From the NCBI GenBank assembly GCA_021498125.1, contig JAIZWL010000005.1, positions 1 through 64,000 of the forward strand: a stretch of DNA of 64,000 nucleotides, in the 5' to 3' direction. The number at the start of each line of letters is the position of its first letter. Positions within the stretch are counted from its first letter, which is position 1. The translations under genes and the position numbers were made by a program. This stretch comes from Candidatus Thorarchaeota archaeon. GTDB lineage: Archaea; Asgardarchaeota; Thorarchaeia; Thorarchaeales; Thorarchaeaceae. The notes beneath the pieces are model-generated. The model made no database searches. It had not been told where the DNA came from and saw only the letters and a list, made by a program, of their open reading frames with translations. Of the stretch, positions 51,947-60,029 are shown piece after piece.

Positions 51947-53262
51947 TGACTGATGAAAGAATAATTCGCATTGATCCAGTCACGAGGCTTGAAGGTCATG
52001 GTTCACTGACAATAAAGCTCGGTACTGATGGAAAAGTCAGAGATGTCCAGTTTAATGTGTCCAGCACCCGTTTCTTTGAGAAGTTTCTCGAGGGCCGTCC
52101 AATGGAGGAGGCTCCACGGATAGCACCTCGCATCTGCGGGATCTGCCCCGTTCCTCACCATCTCGCCTCGGTCAAGGCGGTAGAGGATGCATGGGGGATC
52201 ACTCCGCCCCCCGCTGCAATAAAGCTTCGCCGACTCCTCATTGAGGCTAAGCAACTCTCCTCCCACGCGATCCACTTCTATGCACTCGCCGCCCCTGACT
52301 TTGTGTTCGGCCCATTTGCAGATCCCGCTGTTCGAAATGTTGCTGGTGTGTTGAAGCATCTTCCTGATGTGGCTGTTCAAGCGATCAAGTTGATGCAGTT
52401 CGGACAGGAACTGTGCAAGACCGTCGGTATCAAAGCAATTCATCCGACTACTGCCATCCCTGGTGGAATGCTGGCCACGGTCTCAGAGGAATCGCGGGAC
52501 TACTGGCTTGGACAGATTCCCGAACTTATGGAGAACATCACGAAGACCGTGGACCTTGCAAAGAAGGTCGTATCGGACTACATAGATGTGGTGACCAAGG
52601 TCGCAGTCACACCAACATACTATCTTGGTCTGGCGAACAAGGGCGTCCACGACATCTATGATGGCACCGTCCGTGTGATGGATCCTGACGGGAAGATCGT
52701 AGCGGACTTTAAGCCACAGGACTATCCTGATTATTATGGCGAATTTGTTTCGGACCATTCCTATGCTACTCATATCTATTACAAGCCTGTTGGCTACCCT
52801 AAAGGGATCTGGCGTGCCAATACGCTTGCCCGTTGCAATGTGGCTGACAAGATGGCCACACCACTGGCTCAAGAAGCATTGAAGGAGATGCGCGAGCTGG
52901 TCGGTCGGCCCTCTCATCATACCTTTGCTTACCACTATGCCCGTGTGATAGAAATGGTTCAGGCCGCTGAACACATCAAGAACCTGCTCGAAGATCCCGA
53001 CATTGTGAGCACAGATGTCAAACTCGCAGATGTTGAACCACGCGCTGGTAATGGCGTAGGACTCGTCGAGGCGCCTCGTGGTACACTCTTGCATAATTAC
53101 GAATGCGACGAGGACGGAATGATTCTCAAGGCCAACCTCATCGTTGCAACAAATAATAATATTGCAGGTATTGAGAAGAGCCTTCTCGATGCCGCGAGAT
53201 TTGTCTTCGAACAACAGGGCCACAAAGACCTGAAGCTTCCAGAACCTCTTGTAAAACTCTAA
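51946..53262 (+). CDS. mvhA: F420-non-reducing hydrogenase large subunit lacking the C-terminal Ni motif
   Basis: 438 residues. The N-terminal nickel motif is present (RICGICPVPHH, about residues 63-73), along with other family features (RIDPVTRLEGHG at 8-19, GNGVGLVEAPRGTL at about 363-376). The sequence stops at PEPLVKL, just where other large subunits continue to the second motif DPCxxCxxH. That part is encoded by vhuU, starting 11 bases on. The same split occurs in the Vhu hydrogenase of some methanococci. It is therefore a genuine two-gene large subunit, not a truncation. Confidence 0.92.
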   Translation: MTDERIIRIDPVTRLEGHGSLTIKLGTDGKVRDVQFNVSSTRFFEKFLEGRPMEEAPRIAPRICGICPVPHHLASVKAVEDAWGITPPPAAIKLRRLLIEAKQLSSHAIHFYALAAPDFVFGPFADPAVRNVAGVLKHLPDVAVQAIKLMQFGQELCKTVGIKAIHPTTAIPGGMLATVSEESRDYWLGQIPELMENITKTVDLAKKVVSDYIDVVTKVAVTPTYYLGLANKGVHDIYDGTVRVMDPDGKIVADFKPQDYPDYYGEFVSDHSYATHIYYKPVGYPKGIWRANTLARCNVADKMATPLAQEALKEMRELVGRPSHHTFAYHYARVIEMVQAAEHIKNLLEDPDIVSTDVKLADVEPRAGNGVGLVEAPRGTLLHNYECDEDGMILKANLIVATNNNIAGIEKSLLDAARFVFEQQGHKDLKLPEPLVKL

Positions 53263-53273
53263 GGAGACCTGAC

Positions 53274-53432
53274 ATGAAAATGACCGAAGAAATACCTGAA
53301 GGCCTGCTCAACCTCCTCGAGATGGTTGTGCGGTGCTATGACTGCTGACTATCATGCGGCGCTCACCTCGTCGTTGTCGATGAAGAGGGCCGCGAGATAG
53401 TACGGAAGGAGCTCGTGACTGGCGGTGGATGA
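53274..53432 (+). CDS. vhuU: Selenocysteine-containing C-terminal hydrogenase peptide VhuU
   Basis: A 52-codon gene with in-frame TGA at 53346-53348, stop TGA at 53430-53432, and a Shine-Dalgarno (AAGGAG) eight bases ahead of the ATG. Translation gives EGLLNLLEMVVRCYDCULSC, continuing with GAHLVVVDEEGREIV. This matches the C-terminus of MvhA (about EMVVRAYDPCLSCATH), except that the nickel-ligating Cys is encoded by TGA and the proline before it is Cys. After GAH comes a tail of 21 residues, as expected for the peptide removed on maturation. The sequence stays conserved after the TGA, so this is read-through as selenocysteine, not a stop. It completes the large subunit MvhA. Confidence 0.88.
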
Positions 53433-53470
53433 AGGTACGGCCGCAAACTCTGGGCTGTACTCGACGACCT
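53427..53470 (+). promoter_or_regulatory. Candidate SECIS element for vhuU
   Basis: Overlaps the vhuU stop codon. GTACGGCC (53435-53442) pairs with GGCTGTAC (53453-53460), eight pairs with one G-T, around a 10-base loop GCAAACTCTG with three A's. Below the stem, ATGA (53429-53432) faces GA (53463-53464), able to form tandem G-A pairs. ATGA, GA and A's in the loop are the landmarks of eukaryotic-type SECIS elements, also described in Lokiarchaeota. The stem below the GA pairs is only weakly paired. Confidence 0.5.
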
Positions 53471-53474
53471 TGCA

Positions 53475-53491
53475 AGGGTCGCCGTCACCCT
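53475..53491 (+). terminator. Possible terminator of the hydrogenase operon
   Basis: AGGGT pairs with ACCCT across seven bases, followed by a pyrimidine-rich run (CCTTCTTTCCCCTTTGTTTT). The stem is short, but the position, right after the SECIS-like hairpin, fits the end of the operon. Confidence 0.4.
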
Positions 53492-53564
53492 CCTTCTTTC
53501 CCCTTTGTTTTATTGCTTAATACTGTAGATATTCACTAAGAGATAGCAGTCGTGAAAATGTCGT

Positions 53565-54320
53565 TTATATTGTTTTGAAAAAATCGATCCATTTCATCGC
53601 TGGAACCCCTGCAACCTTTAGTTTTAGACAATCTTTAATATATTTGGACATAACTCCGGTACGGGCAATTCGTCCAAAATTATGGCCTCCGTTATATTCA
53701 GGTTTGTCTTCTATTTTTTCGCGCCCTGTAGGATATGGCTTTACATCAGTGGGCATCATGATCTTACGACTTGTTTCTGTAGCACGTTGTTTTTGCCACC
53801 ACCAATTCCGATATTCAGCTACATACCGACATGGCTTAATAAATGGATTAAAAATAATTGGCTGCCCAGATAATACGTTTTCTAGTGCCCATGGATATAA
53901 TACAAGAAGGTCTTGTTCTGTACATGCATTAGCGTTTACCTTAAACCGTGCACTTGGAACTTTTTCTTTAGACAAGAGATACCAACTTTTGAGTTCAATA
54001 CCAAGGAGAGGGTCTGGATTATCTTTCTTGACAAGTCTAACATCCGGGAATATTTCCGCTTCTCTAATAAAATAATATTCTGTGTATTTGTCGTCCGGAT
54101 CCCATACGGAATGTAGTTTATTTAATGATGCAACTATGTTTGTTTCAATAGCAGCAGCGATAAGGCTCCCAAGGGTGAAAATATCCGTTGCCTCGATTCC
54201 TGATATAGATATTTTAGCCTCAAAATAATTAGGTAGAAGAATCAGCGTCTTTTTCACATTCGTCCATAGAGAGAAATGTTTCCAAGCCGATGGCTCCTTT
54301 TCTGTAGGTTTCTTGGTCAT
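53565..54320 (-). CDS. Type II restriction endonuclease, PD-(D/E)XK-like
   Basis: Up to 251 residues. A central FPDVRLVKK followed by LLGIELKSWYLL (about residues 90-115) has the spacing of a PD-(D/E)XK nuclease site (D, then E-x-K). It lies directly behind a methyltransferase gene on the same strand. The upstream ATG at 54320 gives a 92-base overlap with that gene. A GTG near 54260 (VKKTLILL) would cut it to about 30 bases and leave the conserved part whole. Cutting specificity cannot be read. The gene is distinctly AT-rich, suggesting acquisition. Confidence 0.65.
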   Translation of the reverse strand: MTKKPTEKEPSAWKHFSLWTNVKKTLILLPNYFEAKISISGIEATDIFTLGSLIAAAIETNIVASLNKLHSVWDPDDKYTEYYFIREAEIFPDVRLVKKDNPDPLLGIELKSWYLLSKEKVPSARFKVNANACTEQDLLVLYPWALENVLSGQPIIFNPFIKPCRYVAEYRNWWWQKQRATETSRKIMMPTDVKPYPTGREKIEDKPEYNGGHNFGRIARTGVMSKYIKDCLKLKVAGVPAMKWIDFFKTI

Positions 54321-55356
54321 GTTGCATCAATCGCTCCGTAGCCATTTTAAAAAGATTAACATTAATTTCCGCAGAATAACATTGTCTTCCAAGCTCAAGA
54401 GCAGCCACTGCACCCGTACAGAGACCACCAAATGGTTCCCATACGATATCATTCTCATCAGAAGTCGCTCTGATTATTAATTTAATTAACTCTAACGGTT
54501 TTTGATTGGGGTGTAATGCCTTGCCGCTCTTGGCCCACATTCGCTCGCTACTATGAAGCGAAGGAGTACGCCAAACGTTTGTGACACCTACTTCACAATA
54601 GAACTTTGAGCGCATTACTTGCCATTCGGCCTTTGTAAGGGGTCTGATCCCGTCTAAAGAGAAATACGGACGCCCTGAAGGATCTCCGTATTTATTTACA
54701 TATTTTACCATTTTTGAAAATGCATCAGGTGGTGGAAAATAGAAGAGATGATCTTTTGTCAGATATTTTCTAGTTGCTGCATTCTTTACACCGCATGCCT
54801 CATTGGCCTTATATAACGGAATCCCGGAGCGTTCCCATTCGTGACGAAGCCATCTTTGCATAGAAACTTTTTCACCATCGATCTGGAATTCTGCTTTTTT
54901 TATGTACAATACACAGACTTCAGTGACTACCGGAAATTGACGTAATGTTTCTGTATTTGAGTTACCCGCGACGTGAGCAATTCCCTTGTCCCACACATTA
55001 CAACTTACGTATTCCCAGCCATATTTTTCAAGGATAGGGTGTACTTTTGCCCAACCAATTTCGCGGTTCCAAAACCATAAGGATGTAAGTGGTGTAGCAT
55101 GTTCTGACCATTTTTTTATGTGCGGTTCATACCATTCGGCAAGGTCGTGTGCAGTTCTAGGGTCTCCGGTCCATTGCGCAAGACCATAGGCCCCATCGGA
55201 TATGATTACAGTTGGGGATGGCCATTTGTCATATAGTTCCATAACATCGCAGTTGTAAAGATGGACACCATCCTTTTCGACTGGATTATCACATCGGCCA
55301 TCATTATCCAAAGGATCACACTCAATTAGTTGTACCAAGGAGCTGTTATCATTCAT
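54229..55356 (-). CDS. DNA methyltransferase of a restriction-modification pair, DGAYG motif
   Basis: 375 residues, beta-type order. Catalytic motif IV comes early as SDGAYGL (about residues 53-59) in place of the normal D/S-PP-Y. HPNQKPLELIKLIIRA and the SAM motif EPFGGLCTGAVAALELG come near the end. A basic middle region with DEFKMVKYVNK-like and RWLRHEWERSGI sequence is the likely target-recognition part. Presumably it protects the host from the endonuclease encoded downstream. Adenine or cytosine-N4 target unclear. Confidence 0.8.
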   Translation of the reverse strand: MNDNSSLVQLIECDPLDNDGRCDNPVEKDGVHLYNCDVMELYDKWPSPTVIISDGAYGLAQWTGDPRTAHDLAEWYEPHIKKWSEHATPLTSLWFWNREIGWAKVHPILEKYGWEYVSCNVWDKGIAHVAGNSNTETLRQFPVVTEVCVLYIKKAEFQIDGEKVSMQRWLRHEWERSGIPLYKANEACGVKNAATRKYLTKDHLFYFPPPDAFSKMVKYVNKYGDPSGRPYFSLDGIRPLTKAEWQVMRSKFYCEVGVTNVWRTPSLHSSERMWAKSGKALHPNQKPLELIKLIIRATSDENDIVWEPFGGLCTGAVAALELGRQCYSAEINVNLFKMATERLMQHDQETYRKGAIGLETFLSMDECEKDADSST

Positions 55357-55407
55357 AATCCTCGTCTTTACCTTATTAACGCCACGATGGATTACTTGTG
55401 TATTTGA

Positions 55408-56007
55408 TCACTTAGATGTACCAAGTTCCTCTTTACTTTCATTTAGTGGTTTGTTACTATTTTGTTTACTGCTCACCCACATGTAACCAAAGATCAATAG
55501 AAAGGTCACTAGTGCCATTACAAAGGTAAGAGTGCCTGACTCCAAAATGCCTGCATTTAGTGACTGGGGAATATCCTGAAAGATTCTCAGAGCGCAACTG
55601 TCCCCCTCGATGATCGTGCCATTGATACGTAATACTGTATCTCCAGTGGCATAGAATCTATACGTCATAGATGCATAAGCCGTAACCAGTTCATTGTTAT
55701 CCGAATCGGATGTTTCAGATGAGTGAATTGATCGCGTGAATAGTACGGTTCCATTTAATTGAAGGCTGACTATTGCAGAGGCTGACACGGAGTCATAGTC
55801 TTGGTGTGCGACATCGATATCAACATCGTAATAGTGGCCGCCGCTGACGGTGATCATTGTTGATATGTTCTTATTTGGTGAACTTTCGGAATGGATAAGG
55901 TGTTCATCACGTAACGTAAATAGGTTCACAATTGAGACTGCACTGATTATCAGCATCACAACCGATATTAAAATAGAAATCTTCAAAATTTTCTTCTTGT
56001 TCATCAT
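55408..56007 (-). CDS. Two-span membrane protein with extracellular beta domain, copy B
   Basis: 199 residues. N-terminal membrane segment (about 10-30), extracellular beta-rich domain with GGHYYDVDIDVAHQ and RINGTIIEGDSCALRIFQDI, second membrane segment (about 160-178) and a polar tail. Same plan and motifs as the protein at 41515-42222. AT-rich and close behind the restriction genes; function unknown. Confidence 0.65.
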   Translation of the reverse strand: MMNKKKILKISILISVVMLIISAVSIVNLFTLRDEHLIHSESSPNKNISTMITVSGGHYYDVDIDVAHQDYDSVSASAIVSLQLNGTVLFTRSIHSSETSDSDNNELVTAYASMTYRFYATGDTVLRINGTIIEGDSCALRIFQDIPQSLNAGILESGTLTFVMALVTFLLIFGYMWVSSKQNSNKPLNESKEELGTSK

Positions 56008-56243
56008 TTATCGACCTTTACATATTTAGTGACCACGAGAATCACAGATAATGTTTTTACGTACTGATAGACCCCTATAACATCAAAAAATTGTCTATAC
56101 AAATTTGTTGTAATTATTTTCTTTTTTAAGCACGGATTTCATTAGTGGAATAATATTTCGAGCAATATTTTTATTATATCCCTTGATGGCTGAACGGGAT
56201 TCGTCGCCAAAGCCTTTTTGTGAACTCAAGGATTTTGAAAGAT

Positions 56244-57230
56244 ATGGATCGACGAATTGGTCTAGTTGTGCTTCTACCAATTATTATCGTATCAGGTGGA
56301 TTGGTTTTTTACGGCCTACAAGATGTGAACACTGGCGATACCGTGTCTTTCTCGATCCAAGATCGTACAGTTGACGATTTTGGATACGTGCTTCAGTATG
56401 ACGCCTACCAGACTCGGAAAGGGGCAATCTCTGCTCTTACAGAGAGCAAGTATGATCTATTGGTCATGGACGGATATTATCAAGATGATGCATGGACAAC
56501 TGAAGAGATCCAGACTATTTCGAATGGTACCGATGAGACCAGCACGAAGATTCTTTTGTGTTACATGAGTATTGGCGAGGCTGAGGACTATCGTCAATAT
56601 TGGAACGAGTCATGGGACGCTGATCATAATGGTGTGCCTGATGCAGGTGCTCCCGATTGGTTGGATAGTGAGAATCCCGACTGGCCCGGGAATTACAAGG
56701 TTCATTATTGGGACTCGGATTGGCAACGGATTATCTTTGGGACAAATGATTCGTATCTTGACCAGATCATTGCACAGGGCTTTGACGGTGTGTATCTGGA
56801 CATCATAGATGCCTACGAATTTTATGAGGACCAGGGTGTCGAGCAGGCGGCTCAGCTGATGGTGGATTTTGTTGCCGCTCTCTCACACTATGCTAAGACT
56901 GCACGTTCTGATTTTCTGATCGTTCCTCAGAATGGTGAACATCTGGCAACTTGTATTCCCGAGTATCTGGGATATGTTGACGGTATCGGGCGCGAAGATG
57001 TCTTTACCATGGATGACGAAGCGACCAGTGCAGCCTCACGCAACCAGACCATTACAGATCTGAATCTCTTTCTCACTGCAGGGAAGTTTGTTCTTATCGT
57101 TGAGTATCCGACCACTGCTCCACTGATCACCGAATGCTACGAGACCGCTCAAAGAAATGGATTCCTGTGTTATGTTGGTCCAAGGGATCTTGATGGACTA
57201 CACGTGAATGCGGGTCATGCGCCTGATTGA
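56244..57230 (+). CDS. Secreted GH114-like (endo-alpha-1,4-polygalactosaminidase type) protein
   Basis: About 328 residues from the ATG at 56244, with an N-terminal membrane or signal segment (about 5-26). The rest resembles the GH114/TM1410 barrel: YDLLVMDGYYQD, ILLCYMSIGEAEDYRQYW, APDWLDSENPDWPGNYKVHY, then QGFDGVYLDIIDAYEFYED with the likely catalytic acidic residues, and FLIVPQNGEHL. It probably cleaves an extracellular amino-sugar polymer. Start codon moderately sure. A GTG at 56220 adds eight residues. Confidence 0.75.
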   Translation: MDRRIGLVVLLPIIIVSGGLVFYGLQDVNTGDTVSFSIQDRTVDDFGYVLQYDAYQTRKGAISALTESKYDLLVMDGYYQDDAWTTEEIQTISNGTDETSTKILLCYMSIGEAEDYRQYWNESWDADHNGVPDAGAPDWLDSENPDWPGNYKVHYWDSDWQRIIFGTNDSYLDQIIAQGFDGVYLDIIDAYEFYEDQGVEQAAQLMVDFVAALSHYAKTARSDFLIVPQNGEHLATCIPEYLGYVDGIGREDVFTMDDEATSAASRNQTITDLNLFLTAGKFVLIVEYPTTAPLITECYETAQRNGFLCYVGPRDLDGLHVNAGHAPD

Positions 57231-57309
57231 TGGGTCTTTTGTAGATGTGACAAGGGGCTATGCGTCCATTTTAAATCGAAGGGGACTGTGCAACGAATGG
57301 GTCTAAATC

Positions 57310-58065
57310 ATGAAGGTCACAAAGGCTATCGTGCGGCCGCCCTCTGCAGCCTTTACGGGCTGCATCTCGGAGCATCCTCTTCATCATACTGTGAACCTGG
57401 AGAGGGCACTACAGCAACACGCCCAGTATGTCACGACCTTAGAAGAGCTAGGTCTCGAAGTGATCGTCTTAGAACCACAACCAAGTCTTCCAGATGCTTG
57501 TTTTGTTGAGGATACAGCAGTGGTCTACGGGAATCGTGCTTTTATCACTCGTCCGAAACCGCAATCCCGTCGAGACGAAATTTCCACTGTGAGACCTGTG
57601 CTTGAGCAGTACTTTGACTGTGAAGTGGCAGAGGCGCCTGCAACAATTGAAGGTGGTGATGTGATTCATCTCGCTCATCGTCTGATCTCGGGGCTCTCTC
57701 AACGTACAAATCAACAAGGTGTGATGCAGATGAGTTCATGGTTAGGCGTGCCTGTTGATACGATTGAGGCGCCTCAGATCATGCATTTGAAATCATATCT
57801 GACTGCCATTGATGACACGACCTTTGTGGGGACTGGCAGGTTTCTTGACCATCCAGTTGTTCAGGATGCGAAAGTGATCTACGTTCCTGATAGCGAACAT
57901 TATGCTGCTAACACGTTGATGATTAATGGGCGAGTGCTTCTTCCAGCAGGGCATCCAATCACAGCGGAATCGATTACGCGAGCAGGATACGAGGTAATAG
58001 AATTAAACATGAGCGAGTTTCAGAAATGTGATGGTGCCCTAACATGTCTCTCCATAACTTTTTAA
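57310..58065 (+). CDS. DDAH-type amidinohydrolase
   Basis: 251 residues of the dimethylarginine dimethylaminohydrolase family (pentein fold), which hydrolyses methylated arginines to citrulline and an amine. Motifs: RPPSAAF at the start, LPDACFVEDTAVV (about 60-72), TIEGGDV, MHLKSYL (catalytic His, about 158) and KCDGALTCLSI with the nucleophile Cys near the end. All catalytic positions look intact. It stands upstream of a peptide ABC transporter, so it might process imported amino compounds. Confidence 0.85.
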   Translation: MKVTKAIVRPPSAAFTGCISEHPLHHTVNLERALQQHAQYVTTLEELGLEVIVLEPQPSLPDACFVEDTAVVYGNRAFITRPKPQSRRDEISTVRPVLEQYFDCEVAEAPATIEGGDVIHLAHRLISGLSQRTNQQGVMQMSSWLGVPVDTIEAPQIMHLKSYLTAIDDTTFVGTGRFLDHPVVQDAKVIYVPDSEHYAANTLMINGRVLLPAGHPITAESITRAGYEVIELNMSEFQKCDGALTCLSITF

Positions 58066-58178
58066 TTGGAATAATCACTAACCAATAGGTTTTTTGAACG
58101 CAAAACTGGCTTGATATTTGTGAAAAAAATGAGTTATGGATTTAATTCTTTTCTTTCCCGATTACGTTTCTGCAACGA

Positions 58179-58187
58179 CTTATATAC
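58179..58187 (+). promoter_or_regulatory. TATA box upstream of the peptide transporter operon
   Basis: CTTATATAC lies about 66 bases before the GTG and 81 before the possible CTG start of the binding protein, in a gap of about 180 AT-rich bases after the DDAH gene. Confidence 0.45.
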
Positions 58188-58244
58188 TGCGAGTACATCA
58201 CTGTTGATTCACACTTGTCTTCATGCAAGTGATAAAATGAACGC

Positions 58245-59924
58245 GTGGAGGAATGTAATCTGCCTAGTAAACAAATTACCGCCATCGTGGTCATTGTAAT
58301 CATTGCCATTGCAGGCGTTGGTATTTGGTACGCTACTCAAATGCCCGCCCAGGCCAAGGACACTCTCATAATGGGAACAACAGATTCCGTTGAGGTTAAC
58401 TTGGACAATGCACGATCATATGACTACTTTGGTTGGGAAATCATAACTGCCCTGAGTTCGGGGTTGGTTGAAATCAAACCGGGTTCAAGTGCTGGACCAA
58501 ATGACATACAACCTGCTCTTGCAGAGAGTTGGGAACAGAGTTCTGATGGTCTGACTTGGACGTTCACGCTACGTCAGGGTGTAACCTTTGATGGAGCGCG
58601 TCCGTTCAATGCATCAGTTGTCAAGTACACCTTTGACCGGAACTGTAACCTCACAGGCAATGGTCTATGGGAGCCTGATGGTCCACAATTGAACATTGGT
58701 TATGACTCAATTATCTCCAGTGTTGAGGTAGTTAGTACCTACGTGGTCGCATTTCATCTCAAGATGAAGTTTGCACCATTTTTGCAGCTTATGTCTTGTG
58801 CAGCATCCTACATGGTGGATCCAAAGTATGCACCAATGGACCAACTTGTTAACTACAAATCAGGTGATGCACGTGCAAGTCATCCGCTAGGACTTGGTCC
58901 GTACATTCTCACCAACTGGACTAGAACTGGATCGCACGACTCAGAGATGAGACTTGAGGCGAACCCATACTACTGGAATAAAGATGCTGGTCTTCCAAAG
59001 ACAAAGACGATCATCATTAAGATGTTCAGTGATTCAACTGCATTGGGCACTGCAATCTCTTCAGGCCAAATTGACATTGCCTACCGACAGCTGACAGCAG
59101 CACAGGTGAACAGCTTCAAGAACAACGCAAAACTGCGTGTGTGGGAAGGTATTGGCGCTCAGATCCAATACATGTGCTTCCAGCAGAGAATTGCACCCTT
59201 CAACAATACTGAGGTCAGGAGGGCAATCGCTGCTGCTCTGAACAGGACTCACGTCACTGAGACCGTGTTCTTGAATATGGCTTCGCCATTGTATAGCATC
59301 ATTCCTGCTGGAATGGCATACCACAAAGATTCGTTCAAGATCTATGGTGATGCCAACTACAGCTACACCCAGACGACCTTGGCAAAGTATGGATATACCT
59401 CATCGCACAAGCTCGTGGTTGATCTTTGGTACGAATCTAGTGGTCACTATCCTGAGAGTGCTAAGCAGGCAGCTGTCTACAAGAGTGATCTTGAGGCCAG
59501 CGGCGTCATAGAGGTCAATCTCCATTCAGCAGAATGGGGGACCTACGCAGCTAACCGGCGCGCAGGGACGATGGCAGTCTACATCTATGGTTGGTACCCC
59601 GACTACATTGATGCAGACAACTATGCATTTCTGCCATTTGCCTCTTGGATTAACATGGGCTACAACAGCACATACCCTGCTGGTGGTGTCCAACAGTACA
59701 ACTTGTGGATGCAAGGTCGCAGTGCAGCGACTGATGCTGCGCGACAGGATGCATACTATCAGTTGCAGGATCTTCAGGCACAAGAGTGCTCGGTGATTCC
59801 GCTCTGGCAGAGTCAGACTACCGCAGTCACATCGACCAGTGTACACGGTGTCGTTCTCGACATTACTGTGAACTGGAGACATTGGCTGCTGTACTGGGGT
59901 GCACCTGCTACTACTGGGCCATAA
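58245..59924 (+). CDS. Peptide ABC transporter substrate-binding protein (family 5)
   Basis: 559 residues if read from GTG at 58245. The N-terminal hydrophobic segment (about 11-28) is a signal anchor. The rest matches SBP_bac_5 proteins: LIMGTTDSVEVNLDNARSYD, LAESWEQSSDGLTWTFTLRQ, VTFDGARPFNASVVKYTFDR and a C-terminal IPLWQSQTTAV. It captures oligopeptides outside the cell for the permeases downstream. The perfectly placed Shine-Dalgarno GGAGGA (58247-58252) lies inside the frame if GTG is used. It fits better a start at the CTG at 58260 (product starting LPSKQI). Confidence 0.88.
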   Translation: MEECNLPSKQITAIVVIVIIAIAGVGIWYATQMPAQAKDTLIMGTTDSVEVNLDNARSYDYFGWEIITALSSGLVEIKPGSSAGPNDIQPALAESWEQSSDGLTWTFTLRQGVTFDGARPFNASVVKYTFDRNCNLTGNGLWEPDGPQLNIGYDSIISSVEVVSTYVVAFHLKMKFAPFLQLMSCAASYMVDPKYAPMDQLVNYKSGDARASHPLGLGPYILTNWTRTGSHDSEMRLEANPYYWNKDAGLPKTKTIIIKMFSDSTALGTAISSGQIDIAYRQLTAAQVNSFKNNAKLRVWEGIGAQIQYMCFQQRIAPFNNTEVRRAIAAALNRTHVTETVFLNMASPLYSIIPAGMAYHKDSFKIYGDANYSYTQTTLAKYGYTSSHKLVVDLWYESSGHYPESAKQAAVYKSDLEASGVIEVNLHSAEWGTYAANRRAGTMAVYIYGWYPDYIDADNYAFLPFASWINMGYNSTYPAGGVQQYNLWMQGRSAATDAARQDAYYQLQDLQAQECSVIPLWQSQTTAVTSTSVHGVVLDITVNWRHWLLYWGAPATTGP

Positions 59925-59935
59925 ACTCAGAAACT

Positions 59936-59978
59936 GGGTCTTTTTGGGGAATTCTTGGTAATTCCCCTTCTAAGACCC
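59936..59978 (+). terminator. Nested hairpin between binding protein and permease genes
   Basis: GGGGAATT and AATTCCCC (59946-59967, six-base loop) lie inside an outer stem, GGGTCTT with AAGACCC (59936-59978). CTTTTATATT follows. A partial terminator here would give more binding protein than permease, as is common in such operons. Confidence 0.6.
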
Positions 59979-60029
59979 TTTTATATTATTTAGAAAATTG
60001 ATGATTAATATATGGAAGGTTGATATCAG

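Noticed and set aside
53262-53262. mvhA as a truncated or pseudogenised hydrogenase
   Set aside because: The missing motif is supplied in full by the next gene after a proper ribosome-binding site, so this is a split gene.
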